A stretch of DNA of 64,000 nt from Gammaproteobacteria bacterium (lineage in GTDB: Bacteria; Pseudomonadota; Gammaproteobacteria; Burkholderiales; Thiobacillaceae), in the NCBI GenBank assembly GCA_018820765.1, contig JAHJNN010000004.1:1-64000 (forward strand). The letters run 5' to 3'. This document shows, one piece after another, positions 17,414 through 25,501 of the stretch. How positions within the stretch are numbered: the first letter of the stretch is position 1; every line of letters starts with the position of its first letter. The notes beneath the pieces are model-generated. The model made no database searches, was not told the DNA's origin, and saw only the letters and a program-made list of their open reading frames with translations. The translations under genes and the position numbers were made by a program.

Positions 17414-17440
17414 GGAATAAACTTGGCAGGACAGGTGTTC
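17414..17440 (+). promoter_or_regulatory. Possible ECF-type promoter
   Basis: GGAATA at 17414-17419 and GTTC at 17437-17440 are separated by 17 nt, resembling many ECF promoters. It lies in front of the lipoprotein gene that precedes an ECF sigma/anti-sigma pair, so autoregulation is plausible. Confidence 0.35.
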
Positions 17441-17497
17441 ACGTTCATGCAAGCCCGGACTTGCCCATTCCAATCCAACCCTGAACAAGGAAATGCC

Positions 17498-17875
17498 ATG
17501 AACACCTCATTCACCACCTCCCTCGCAGCGCTGAGCATGCTGGTTGCCTGCGCCAGCCCCTACGCCGCATCGCCTGCCAAGACCGAGATGGGCGTACTCA
17601 CCAACCCGGCCGGGATGACGCTGTACGTCTTCGACAAGGACGCGGCCGGCTCTGGCAAGAGCGTCTGCAACGGCGACTGCGCCATGAAATGGCCGGCCCT
17701 GACCGCCGCCGCATCCGACAAGGCAAGCGGCGACTACGCCGTCATCACCCGCGACGACGGCGCCAAGCAGTGGTCCTACAAAGGCAAGCCGCTGTATCGG
17801 TGGTTCAAGGACCAGAAGCCGGGCGACATGACCGGCGACGGCGTCAACAACGTGTGGCACACCGCCAAGCCCTGA
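17498..17875 (+). CDS. Secreted lipoprotein with YxFxxD repeats (COG4315)
   Basis: 125-residue exported protein. An N-terminal signal peptide ends in a lipobox-like LVAC, so it is probably lipid-anchored. The body shows the family's paired motifs: TLYVFDKD near 45 and GKPLYRWFKDQ near 100, with VCNGDCAMKWPAL carrying two cysteines. AAGGAA precedes the ATG at 17498; the frame runs upstream to 17345 through non-coding sequence. Function of this widespread family is unknown. Placement ahead of an ECF sigma factor suggests membership in its regulon. Confidence 0.85.
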   Translation: MNTSFTTSLAALSMLVACASPYAASPAKTEMGVLTNPAGMTLYVFDKDAAGSGKSVCNGDCAMKWPALTAAASDKASGDYAVITRDDGAKQWSYKGKPLYRWFKDQKPGDMTGDGVNNVWHTAKP

Positions 17876-17904
17876 TTCGGCATGCATACGCTGACAGCCG
17901 TCGC

Positions 17905-17957
17905 TCCGGCGTATGCCGGGGTCCAGTCAAACAGGCTGGATCCCGGCATGCGCCGGA
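17905..17957. repeat. REP-like palindrome
   Basis: Arms 17905-17926 and 17936-17957 are inverted with about 20 of 22 matching bases (TCCGGCGTATGCCGGGGTCC against its partner). A related copy is at 53537-53590. Confidence 0.75.
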
Positions 17958-17995
17958 ATGACGAAATCCGATGCCTCAACGGCTCGCTTCAATAA

Positions 17996-18493
17996 GTGCG
18001 CACCCGTCCCGACCTGATCGAGCACCTCCCCCGTCTGCGCCGCTATGCCCGGGCGCTGACAGGGGATATCAATCGCGCCGACGATCTGGTGCAGGACACG
18101 CTCGAGCGCGCGCTGGCGAAGCTCGACCTGTGGCAGCCCGGCAGCGATCTGCGCGCCTGGCTGTTCACCCTGATGCACAATCTGTTCGTCAACCAGATCC
18201 GGATCAAACGGCCGCAGGAAACCGTGATGGAGGAGGCGCTGGACGAGCCGGTGAGCGGCGGTCAGATGGAAGCGCTGGCCGCGCGCGACATCCACGCCGC
18301 GCTGGCGCGGCTGCCCGAGGAACAACGCGAAGTCCTGCTACTGGTGGGGCTGGAGCAATTCGGCTATGCCGAAGCCGCCCAGGTGCTGGGCGTGCCGACC
18401 GGCACCGTGATGTCGCGGCTGTCGCGTGCGCGCGAGCGGATGCGGCAGATGCTGGCGGGCGAACCCGCAGTCAAACTGAAGCTTGTGATATGA
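17996..18493 (+). CDS. ECF RNA polymerase sigma factor
   Basis: 165 residues with region 2 (RADDLVQDTLERALAKLDLW, then LRAWLFTLMHNLFVNQIR) and region 4 (LPEEQREVLLLVGLEQFGYAEAAQVLGVPTGTVMSRLSRARERM), including a clear helix-turn-helix. The start is GTG at 17996, just behind an in-frame stop, with no obvious ribosome site. Its stop overlaps the ATG of the next gene (ATGA), so sigma factor and membrane anti-sigma are translationally coupled. Signal and regulon are not deducible beyond the possible upstream promoter. Confidence 0.9.
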   Translation: MRTRPDLIEHLPRLRRYARALTGDINRADDLVQDTLERALAKLDLWQPGSDLRAWLFTLMHNLFVNQIRIKRPQETVMEEALDEPVSGGQMEALAARDIHAALARLPEEQREVLLLVGLEQFGYAEAAQVLGVPTGTVMSRLSRARERMRQMLAGEPAVKLKLVI

Positions 18494-19245
18494 CAGACGT
18501 ACACGAACACGAACTCCACGCCTATGTGGATGGCACCCTGCCCGAGGCGCGCCGGCTCGAGGTCGAGGCCTGGCTGGCGGCCCACCCGGCCGACGCCGCG
18601 CGCGTGCAGGACTGGATCGGACAGAACCAATCCCTGCATGCCGCCTTCGACAGCGTGCTGAACGAGCCGCTGCCGCTGAACCTGGTGCGCGCCACGCGGC
18701 GCCCGGCCCTGCCCGTTCCGTTCAAGGCGATGGCGGCGACGCTCGCCATGCTGGTGACCGGACTGATCGGCTACGCCATTGGCCTCGGCTCCCCCGGGCA
18801 GGGGCCCGCCCCGGTTTATCTCGCCCGCGATGCGGCCATCGCCCACGCCGTGTTCAGCCCCGAAGCGCGCCACCCGGTCGAAGTCGACGCCGCCCACGCC
18901 GACCATCTGGTGGCCTGGCTGTCCAAGCGCGTCGGCACCCAACTGCAGGCGCCGGATTTCAGCGCGCAGGGATTCGAGCTGCTCGGCGGCCGGCTGCTCA
19001 CCGGCGAAACCGGACCGGTCGCGCAGTTCATGTACCAGGACAAGATCGAGCGCCGCGTCACGCTCTACGTGCGCCGCGCAGTTGCGGATAACAAGGAAAC
19101 GACCTTCCGTCACGCCACCGAAAACGGCGTCGACGTCTTCTACTGGATCGACGGGGATTTCGGCTATGCCCTGTCGGGCCAGATCGGGCGTCAGGCCATC
19201 CAGAAGCTGGCCGACGCCGCCTACGCCCAGCTGGTCACCCGGTAG
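18490..19245 (+). CDS. Transmembrane anti-sigma factor
   Basis: 251 residues. The cytoplasmic N terminus (HEHELHAYVDGTLPEARRLEVE) is the anti-sigma domain without the zinc-binding cysteines. One membrane helix (about 80-100, MAATLAMLVTGLIGYAIGLG) follows, and the rest would be periplasmic and could sense a stimulus. The ATG at 18490 overlaps the sigma stop by four bases. The stop codon lies at the edge of a dispersed repeat. Confidence 0.88.
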   Translation: MTDVHEHELHAYVDGTLPEARRLEVEAWLAAHPADAARVQDWIGQNQSLHAAFDSVLNEPLPLNLVRATRRPALPVPFKAMAATLAMLVTGLIGYAIGLGSPGQGPAPVYLARDAAIAHAVFSPEARHPVEVDAAHADHLVAWLSKRVGTQLQAPDFSAQGFELLGGRLLTGETGPVAQFMYQDKIERRVTLYVRRAVADNKETTFRHATENGVDVFYWIDGDFGYALSGQIGRQAIQKLADAAYAQLVTR

Positions 19246-19431
19246 GAGCACCCGCAAGGGGTAGGCCGTGGTTGTCCCCGCAGGGGGGAGGCCATGTCTG
19301 TAAGCTGCTAAAGCAGCAACAGCCATGCACTAAGCCGATTAATCGGCAACAACCACGCACCGTCGCCCTCGCCGCGATCTGCGCACCGATGCACACACCA
19401 CGGCATCGGGCCGTGGACGACCCTCCTACAA
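19244..19431. repeat. Composite dispersed repeat, copy A
   Basis: 188 bp nearly identical over its first 135 bp to 21306-21492. It contains two consecutive hairpins (GTAAGCTGCTAAAGCAGCAAC, then CTAAGCCGATTAATCGGCAAC) and ends in an inverted CCACGGCATCGGGCCG...CCTCCTACA REP motif. It is followed at 19470-19495 by a GTAGGAGCGGCG...CGCCGCGAT palindrome. Confidence 0.85.
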
Positions 19432-21111
19432 TATCTCGCCACGGCCTCGGCGCAAGGAGGCCGGCCCCGTAGGAGCGGCGTCCTCGCCGCGATTGTCGTC
19501 CGCACCCAGGATCTGCCGGGCTACCGCTTCCGCCACCCTGATTCCATCGACCCCGGCCGACAAAATCCCTCCTGCATAACCCGCGCCCTCACCCGCCGGG
19601 TACAGACCCTTCACGTTCACGCTCTGGCAATCGTCGCCGCGGGTGATGCGCAGCGGCGACGAGGTGCGCGTCTCGACCCCGGTCAGCACTGCGTCCTTCA
19701 TCGCAAAGCCCTTGATCTGCTGGTCGAACGCCGGCAACGCCTCGCGGATCGCCGCGATGGCGTAGTCCGGCAGCACGGAGGCAAGATCGGTGAGGTGCAC
19801 GCCCGGCTTGTACGAAGGCTCCACGCTGCCGAGCTGGGTGGACGGCTTGCCCTCTAGAAAGTCGCCGACCAGCTGCCCCGGCGCCTCGTAATTGCCGCCG
19901 CCCAGTTCGAACGCGCGCGCTTCCAGTTTTCTCTGCAGTTCGATGCCGGCGAGCGGCCCGCCCGGATAATCCTCCGGCGTGATGCCCACCACGATGCCGG
20001 CGTTGGCGTTGCGCTCGTTGCGCGAATACTGGCTCATGCCGTTGGTCACGACGCAGTTCGGCTCGGAGGCGGCGGCTACCACGGTGCCGCCGGGGCACAT
20101 GCAGAAGCTGTACACCGAACGGCCGTTCTTCGCGTGATGCACCAGCTTGTAGTCCGCCGCGCCCAGAAGCGGATTGCCCGCGTTCGGCCCCAATCGGGCC
20201 TTGTCGATCAGCGACTGCGGATGCTCGATGCGAAAGCCGATGGAGAACGGCTTGGCTTCCATGTACACGCCGCGCGCGTGCAGCATCTCGAAGGTGTCGC
20301 GCGCGCTATGGCCGAGCGCAAGGACGACGTGATTGCTGGCGAGCGTTTCGCCGCTGGCCAGCGTCACCCCGCGGATGTTTTTACCATCGGGGCCGTCCTC
20401 GATCAGCACGTCGGTGACGCGCTGCTGAAAGCGGATCTCGCCGCCCAGCTTTTCGATTTCGTGGCGCATGGCCTCGACCATGCCGACCAGGCGGAAAGTG
20501 CCGATATGCGGCTTCGAGACGTAGAGGATTTCTTCCGGCGCACCCGCCTTGACGAATTCGGTCAGCACCTTGCGCCCCAGATGCTTGGGGTCCTTGATCT
20601 GGCTGTAGAGCTTGCCGTCGGAGAACGTGCCCGCGCCGCCCTCGCCGAACTGCACGTTGGATTCTGGATTGAGCACGTGCTTGCGCCACAGGCCCCAGGT
20701 GTCCTGCGTGCGCTCGCGCACCGCCTTGCCGCGCTCCAGCACGATGGGTTTGAAACCCATCTGCGCCAGCACCAGCGCGGCGAAAATGCCGCAGGGGCCG
20801 AAGCCGATGACGATGGGACGTTCGGCCAGATTTTCCGGGGCGTGGCCGACGAAGCGGTAGGCCATGTCGGGCGTCGGCACGAGCTGGCGGTCGTTGCGGA
20901 ATTTCTTCAGCAGCGCCGCTTCGTTTTTGACCTCGACGTCGACCGCATAGATCAGCAGCAGCGCGTGCTTTTTGCGCGCGTCGTAGCTGCGCTTGAAGAT
21001 GCTGAAGCCGACGAGGTCGTCGCCCGCCAGCTCCAGGCGCAGCAGGATCGCCGCGCGCAACGCCTCGGGCGGATGGTCGAGCGGGAGTTTGAGTTCAGTC
21101 AGTCGCAGCAT
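19426..21111 (-). CDS. FAD-dependent NAD(P)-type oxidoreductase (YtfL/'NAD(FAD)-utilizing dehydrogenase' family)
   Basis: 561-residue soluble flavoprotein. The N-terminal 90 residues are a small alpha/beta domain. Then VIGFGPCGIFAALVLAQMGF gives the dinucleotide-binding glycine motif near 100, and GLYPAGEGAGYAGGILSAGVDG near 520 is the second FAD contact. FGEGGAGTFSDGKL near 155 and FCMCPGGTVVAAASE near 345 are typical of this uncharacterised family. The reaction is unknown. The last 24 or so residues (from ADDNRGEDAAP) are translated from a REP repeat, so the natural C terminus has been replaced or extended. Repeat copies flank the gene on both sides. Confidence 0.85.
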   Translation of the reverse strand: MLRLTELKLPLDHPPEALRAAILLRLELAGDDLVGFSIFKRSYDARKKHALLLIYAVDVEVKNEAALLKKFRNDRQLVPTPDMAYRFVGHAPENLAERPIVIGFGPCGIFAALVLAQMGFKPIVLERGKAVRERTQDTWGLWRKHVLNPESNVQFGEGGAGTFSDGKLYSQIKDPKHLGRKVLTEFVKAGAPEEILYVSKPHIGTFRLVGMVEAMRHEIEKLGGEIRFQQRVTDVLIEDGPDGKNIRGVTLASGETLASNHVVLALGHSARDTFEMLHARGVYMEAKPFSIGFRIEHPQSLIDKARLGPNAGNPLLGAADYKLVHHAKNGRSVYSFCMCPGGTVVAAASEPNCVVTNGMSQYSRNERNANAGIVVGITPEDYPGGPLAGIELQRKLEARAFELGGGNYEAPGQLVGDFLEGKPSTQLGSVEPSYKPGVHLTDLASVLPDYAIAAIREALPAFDQQIKGFAMKDAVLTGVETRTSSPLRITRGDDCQSVNVKGLYPAGEGAGYAGGILSAGVDGIRVAEAVARQILGADDNRGEDAAPTGPASLRRGRGEIL

Positions 21112-21171
21112 ATGTTTTAAACGTATCGGTTGAAACAGTCATCGCCAAGCCGCAGCGCCGCGGCATACGAT

Positions 21172-21252
21172 CTTGCATGGGCTTTAGCCCATAGCAAGTC
21201 GGAGTCCCCTCGTGGGGCGATCCATCGCCCCGAGGGCGGGGCTCCTACAAAA
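21172..21252. repeat. Palindrome cluster upstream of the flavoprotein gene
   Basis: CTTGC-TGGGCT/AGCCCA-GCAAG hairpin at 21172-21198, then GGAGTCCCC...GGGGCTCC (21201-21245) enclosing a perfect GGGGCGAT-CC-ATCGCCCC stem. The rest of 21112-21305 holds no gene. Confidence 0.7.
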
Positions 21253-21305
21253 TCCACCGCCCCTCCATGTAGAAGCGCCTGAACGGCAGGCCGTGGCAAG
21301 CTTGC

Positions 21306-21492
21306 AGGAGCACCCGCAAGGGGTAGGCCGTGGTTATCCCCGCAGGGGGAGGCCATGTCTGTAAGCTGCTAAAGCAGCAACAGCCATGCACTAAGCCGAT
21401 CAATCGGCAACAACTACGCACCGGCGCCCACGCCGCGATTTTCGAACGAATGCGAAGACCACGGCATCGGGCCGAGGGCGACCCTCCTACAA
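21306..21492. repeat. Composite dispersed repeat, copy B
   Basis: Direct copy of 19244-19431 with a handful of substitutions. It has the same paired hairpins and terminal CCACGGCATCGGGCCGAGG...CCTCCTACA, followed by a REP palindrome at 21509-21535. Confidence 0.85.
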
Positions 21493-21547
21493 GAGCGCGG
21501 ACCTGTAGGAGCGGCGCCCCCGCCGCGATTCCACCGAACAACACCCT

Positions 21548-22777
21548 TCAGCGCTCCCGCAAATAATCCAATGCGCCCTGCCCCGCCGCTCGCCCGCTGG
21601 CGAAGCACGCCGTCAGCAGATAGCCGCCGGTGGGCGCTTCCCAGTCGAGCATTTCGCCGGCACAGAACACGCCGGGCAGATCGCGCAGCATCAGGTGTTC
21701 GTCGAGCGCCTCGAAGCGCACACCGCCGGCGCTGCTGATCGCCTCGTCGAGCGGGCGCGGGGAAGCGAGCGTGAGCGGCAGCGATTTTATCGCGTTGGCG
21801 AGCTGCACCGGGTCGTTCAATTGCTCCGGCGACAGGATTTCGCGCAGCAGCGCCATTTTCGCGCCCTTGATGCCGGCACGGCTTTGCAGGTGGCTGGACA
21901 GCGAACGCGCGCCGCGCGGATGCGCGACTTCGGCGATGACCCGCTCCAGCGTCTTGTCGGGCGCCAGATCGAGCTGCAGCATCGCCGCCCCCTGCGCCGC
22001 GATCGTGTCGCGCAGCGGCGCCGACAGGGCATACACCAGGCTGCCTTCGATACCGGTGTCGGACAGCATCAGCTCGCCCTTGCGCATGTGTGAATGGCCG
22101 ACCGCGTCGGTGAAACGCAACGCGACCGTTTTCAGCGGCTGGCCGGCGAAGCGGCTCTTCAGATGCTCGCTCCAGCCGCCCGCCACATCGAAGCCGCAGT
22201 TCGACGGCACCAACGACGCAACTTCGACCCCGCGCTGCGCCAGAAACGGCACCCACGCGCCGTCCGATCCCAGCTTCGCCCAGCTGCCGCCGCCCAGCGC
22301 CAGCACTACCGCGTCGGCACGGACGAGACCCTTCCCTTCGGGGGTAGAAAAGCTCAGTGCGCCTTCATCGCTCCACCCCAGCCAGCGATGCCGCACATGA
22401 AAGCGCACGCCGGCTTCGCGCAGCCGGTGCAGCCACGCGCGCAACAGCGGCGCCGCCTTCATGTCCCGGGGAAACACGCGTCCCGATGAGCCGATGAAGG
22501 TCTCGACCTCCAGCCCATGAATCCACTCGCGCAGCGCATCAGGGGAAAAGGCTTCGAGCAGCGGCTGGATGGCGGCAGCGCGCGCGCCATAGCGCGACAG
22601 GAAAGCGTCGAACGGTTCGGAATGGGTGATGTTCATGCCGCCCACCCCGGCCAGCAGGAACTTGCGTCCCACCGACGGCATGGCGTCGTACAGATCGACC
22701 CGGACGCCGCCCTGTGCGAGCACCTCGGCCGCCATCAAACCGGCCGGGCCGCCACCAATAACTGCAACAGTGCTCAT
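21548..22777 (-). CDS. HI0933/YhiN-like flavoprotein (TIGR03862 type)
   Basis: 409-residue FAD protein. VAVIGGGPAGLMAAEVLAQGG at residues 4-24 is the FAD-binding glycine motif, GRKFLLAGVGGMNITHSEP near 37-55 is the family's second signature, and VFCAGEMLDWEAPTGGYLLT near 370 is the closing FAD motif. Family members are BaiN-like oxidoreductases of mostly unknown substrate. ATG at 22777. It is separated from the other flavoprotein by about 430 bp of repeats, so it is probably a separate transcription unit. The two flavoproteins are not close paralogues. Confidence 0.88.
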   Translation of the reverse strand: MSTVAVIGGGPAGLMAAEVLAQGGVRVDLYDAMPSVGRKFLLAGVGGMNITHSEPFDAFLSRYGARAAAIQPLLEAFSPDALREWIHGLEVETFIGSSGRVFPRDMKAAPLLRAWLHRLREAGVRFHVRHRWLGWSDEGALSFSTPEGKGLVRADAVVLALGGGSWAKLGSDGAWVPFLAQRGVEVASLVPSNCGFDVAGGWSEHLKSRFAGQPLKTVALRFTDAVGHSHMRKGELMLSDTGIEGSLVYALSAPLRDTIAAQGAAMLQLDLAPDKTLERVIAEVAHPRGARSLSSHLQSRAGIKGAKMALLREILSPEQLNDPVQLANAIKSLPLTLASPRPLDEAISSAGGVRFEALDEHLMLRDLPGVFCAGEMLDWEAPTGGYLLTACFASGRAAGQGALDYLRER

Positions 22778-22919
22778 GGGTTAATGAAAAAGTTGGGCAA
22801 CGCATCATACTTCGCCACCCCACAAACGCACGCAAAAGTGCTGTCATTCAGCACCCCACATGGGCCAAGTTCAGGTGTTCTGCCAGATAGAGCTCGGGCT
22901 ACGCCAGCTTCGCACGGTC

Positions 22920-23978
22920 TCAGCTCTCCGCTCTCGGCTGCCTCAAAGGCACAATCAAACGCATCAATTTCCAGGCATGCTTAACCCCATAAAAATACAG
23001 GGCGAACACGGCGAGAAAGCCGTAGAACAGGACAAAATCGGGCACGCCCAGGCGCCAGCCGAAAAAGCCGACCAGGCCGAGCACGACGGCGACCAGATGA
23101 ATAAACAGCACCACTTGGCTGTCCGTGTAGCCCACGCGCAGCAGGATATGGTGGAGGTGGTCGCGGCCGGGGTGGAACGGGCTTTTGCCCTTGAGCATGC
23201 GGCGCAGCATCAGGCTTACCGTATCCAGAAGCGGGATGGCAAAGAACCACAGCGCAGCGGCAGGCGGAAGCGGGTTTTTCTCGGCCTGCGTCACCCGGAT
23301 GGCCGCCCAGGCCAACAGAAACCCCAGCATCAGGCTGCCGGAATCGCCCATGAACACTCTGGCACGGCGCTGCCACGGCAAGCGCATGTTGAAGAACAAA
23401 AACCCGAGCAAGGCGCCCCCCAGGATCAACAGGGCCATGAGCGTATTCACCCTGCCAGTGAAATGGGCGGCGGCAGCGACGAAAACGGTCGAAATCAAGG
23501 CCAGCCCGCCCGCCAGGCCATCCATGCCGTCGGAAAGATTGAGCGCATTGGCCACACCCACTACTGCAAAGATCGTAAACGGCACGGCCACAACACCCAA
23601 GGCAACAGTGCCAAAACCGAACAGATCACCCAAGCTTGTTAGCTGTGCACCTGCAAACAAAGCCATGATCAGGGCCGCAACGCCCTGCGCAAAAAAACGC
23701 CGCTGCACCGACAGGCTGCTTCGGTCGTCCAGAAAGCCGACCACGACAATGATCGATACCGAGATCAACAGCCCCCAGAAGATATCGGCGTTGGCAAGAA
23801 ACCATGCAGCCGAAACCGCGATCGCAAACGACATCGCCAAGCCGCCCACCACCGGGATCGCGCCCGAGTGCTGCTTCCGTTCGTCAGGATGGTCGAGCCA
23901 TCCGTAATGATGTGCCGCCCAGATCAAGGCTGGCGTGGCCAGCAAGGTGAGGAACAAGCCAAAAATCAGTTGTAGCAA
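22920..23978 (-). CDS. WecA/WbpL-like undecaprenyl-phosphate glycosyl-1-phosphate transferase
   Basis: Initiates polysaccharide assembly by moving a sugar-1-phosphate (usually GlcNAc or a 6-deoxy-HexNAc) from its UDP form to undecaprenyl phosphate at the inner membrane. 352 residues with about ten helices. Signatures: GFLDDRSSLS near 83 (Mg-binding DDxx), NALNLSDGMDGLAGG near 145, FMGDSGSLMLGF near 210 and the cytoplasmic HPGRDHLHHIL near 270. The start is TTG at 23978, supported by AGGAAG nine bases upstream. It lies at the distal end of the polysaccharide locus, after the H-NS gene, and is the only initiating transferase seen here. Confidence 0.92.
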   Translation of the reverse strand: MLQLIFGLFLTLLATPALIWAAHHYGWLDHPDERKQHSGAIPVVGGLAMSFAIAVSAAWFLANADIFWGLLISVSIIVVVGFLDDRSSLSVQRRFFAQGVAALIMALFAGAQLTSLGDLFGFGTVALGVVAVPFTIFAVVGVANALNLSDGMDGLAGGLALISTVFVAAAAHFTGRVNTLMALLILGGALLGFLFFNMRLPWQRRARVFMGDSGSLMLGFLLAWAAIRVTQAEKNPLPPAAALWFFAIPLLDTVSLMLRRMLKGKSPFHPGRDHLHHILLRVGYTDSQVVLFIHLVAVVLGLVGFFGWRLGVPDFVLFYGFLAVFALYFYGVKHAWKLMRLIVPLRQPRAES

Positions 23979-24046
23979 TTTATTACTTCCTCACACGTTG
24001 TGAGCTTCCCCGAAGGGCGGGGCTCCCACAAAAACCTTTCTGCGCA

Positions 24047-24346
24047 TCATCTAACTAGAAACTCATCCCTCGCCCGCCCCTTGGCCATCTCATCCGCCAG
24101 CCACCTGGGCGCGCGACCACGGCCAGACCACGACTCGCCGGTCGCCGGATTGCGGTACTTGGCTGCCACCGCCCCACGCGCCTTGGTCTTTTTCGCGCCG
24201 CCCTTCAAATCCGCCAGGGTGATGCCGTATTCTTTCATCCTCGCCTGGATCTCTGCCACCACCGCGGCGATTTCAGCGCGACGCGCCATCTCGGCCTGCT
24301 GCAACAAGACTTCCGCCTGGGCCTTCAATTCCTTGTATGTCGCCAT
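24047..24346 (-). CDS. H-NS family nucleoid protein (BpH3 type)
   Basis: 99-residue DNA-binding protein. The N-terminal half is a coiled-coil oligomerisation region (KAQAEVLLQQAEMARRAEI). The C terminus has the family core YRNPATGESWSGRGRAPRWL, with the AT-hook-like GRGRAPRW that inserts into the minor groove of AT-rich DNA. AGGAG precedes the ATG at 24346. It sits immediately beside the AT-rich glycosyltransferase region, a placement that fits silencing of acquired DNA, though local action is inference. Confidence 0.95.
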   Translation of the reverse strand: MATYKELKAQAEVLLQQAEMARRAEIAAVVAEIQARMKEYGITLADLKGGAKKTKARGAVAAKYRNPATGESWSGRGRAPRWLADEMAKGRARDEFLVR

Positions 24347-24744
24347 CGTTTTCTCCTATTTAAAGTTATTCAAATCAAACACCACACCATCGGCCCAGGG
24401 GCAAGCTGCCTATAATCCCCCGTAAAACATGCTTGTTGTACTGCCGCAAATGACAATCAGTTGCCATCTCGTAGCCGTAAGCCGCAGTAATTCCATGCTA
24501 CTTACTTATTCAATAGCCCCAACGCATACCAGACGGTGGGCCTCAGCCCTAAATGGTCAATCAGGCTAGTGTAGTGATGCACGCTGTATGGAACTTATAA
24601 CCCTGGTTGTGAAACAGGCCGTATGCGAGAAATTGCGAATGCCAGTCACCAAAACAAAGGGTCTGGTTTGCAATCTTAGCCTGCCGTCAATTTGCTTCGG
24701 AAACGTGACTCCATGATAGGTTCCATCAAGAATGCAGCACTACA
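24347..24744. other. Gene-free spacer with an inverted-repeat-bounded segment
   Basis: No coding sequence or RNA is recognised. GCTAGTGTAGTGATGCA at 24565-24581 has an inverted partner at 24733-24749 (about 16 of 17 bases), the latter overlapping the stop codon of the last glycosyltransferase gene. The bounded 185 bp has no frame of its own. Confidence 0.5.
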
Positions 24745-25494
24745 CTAGCGCTGCCAAAACTGGTTCATCTTACTAAAATTCTTACGAAATAACGTAACTA
24801 CCCCACCCACTTTATTGCGCCGTAACACCTCAATATCCTCAAGCGACTTACGCACAATAGTCTTTAACGAACGGTTGCTAATACCCCCCGTGCGCATCCG
24901 CACCAACACCTCAGGAATGTAAGTCACACGGATTTTGCCGACGGACAAAAAGCGCAATACCAAATCGTAGTCAGCTGCAATGCGGTAACGGGCGTCAAAC
25001 CCACCAAGCCGCTCGTACACGGATCGACGAACGTAAAACGTGGGGTGCGGCGGCATCCAGCCTCGTGATAACGCAGCAACATCATAATGACCCGATTTCC
25101 AGTAACGAACCACCTGTCTTATATCGTCATGCCGGACATACACAAGGTCGCCATATACTGCCTCGACGGCAGGATCCTGAAAAGCAGTTGCGACTTTGGC
25201 AAGCACCTCGCTGTTTTCAAAAATATCATCCGCGTGCAAAAACCCCACCACATCACCGCTGGCATGTTTGATCCCCTTGTTAAGCGCATCGTAGAGCCCC
25301 TGATCGCGCTCACTGATAAACACGCCCAAGCGGGGACGGTAAGCCTCCAGAACAGCGAGTGTGCCATCGGTCGATGCGCCATCAATCACTATAGACTCAA
25401 CCGCCGGATATGACTGTGATAGCACAGAATCGATAGCTTGTCCAACCGTTTTTTGGCGGTTATATACCGCTGTCACTACAGAAATGTTTATCAT
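24745..25494 (-). CDS. Family 2 glycosyltransferase
   Basis: 249 residues, GT-A fold. SVVTAVYNRQKTVGQAIDSV at the N terminus and VIDGASTDGT near 37 bind the nucleotide sugar. FLHADDIFE near 85 is the DxD-like metal site. HPTFYVRRSVYERLGGFD and IAADYDLVLRF further on match the WcaA/WcaE-like subgroup. It is the last gene of the minus-strand polysaccharide operon, seven bases behind the preceding transferase. Donor and acceptor sugars are unknown. The gene is less GC-rich than the genome background. Confidence 0.88.
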   Translation of the reverse strand: MINISVVTAVYNRQKTVGQAIDSVLSQSYPAVESIVIDGASTDGTLAVLEAYRPRLGVFISERDQGLYDALNKGIKHASGDVVGFLHADDIFENSEVLAKVATAFQDPAVEAVYGDLVYVRHDDIRQVVRYWKSGHYDVAALSRGWMPPHPTFYVRRSVYERLGGFDARYRIAADYDLVLRFLSVGKIRVTYIPEVLVRMRTGGISNRSLKTIVRKSLEDIEVLRRNKVGGVVTLFRKNFSKMNQFWQR

Positions 25495-25501
25495 AAAATT
25501 G

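Noticed and set aside
24405..24420. Plus-strand TATAAT near 24411
   Set aside because: No matching -35 box and no gene downstream on that strand.
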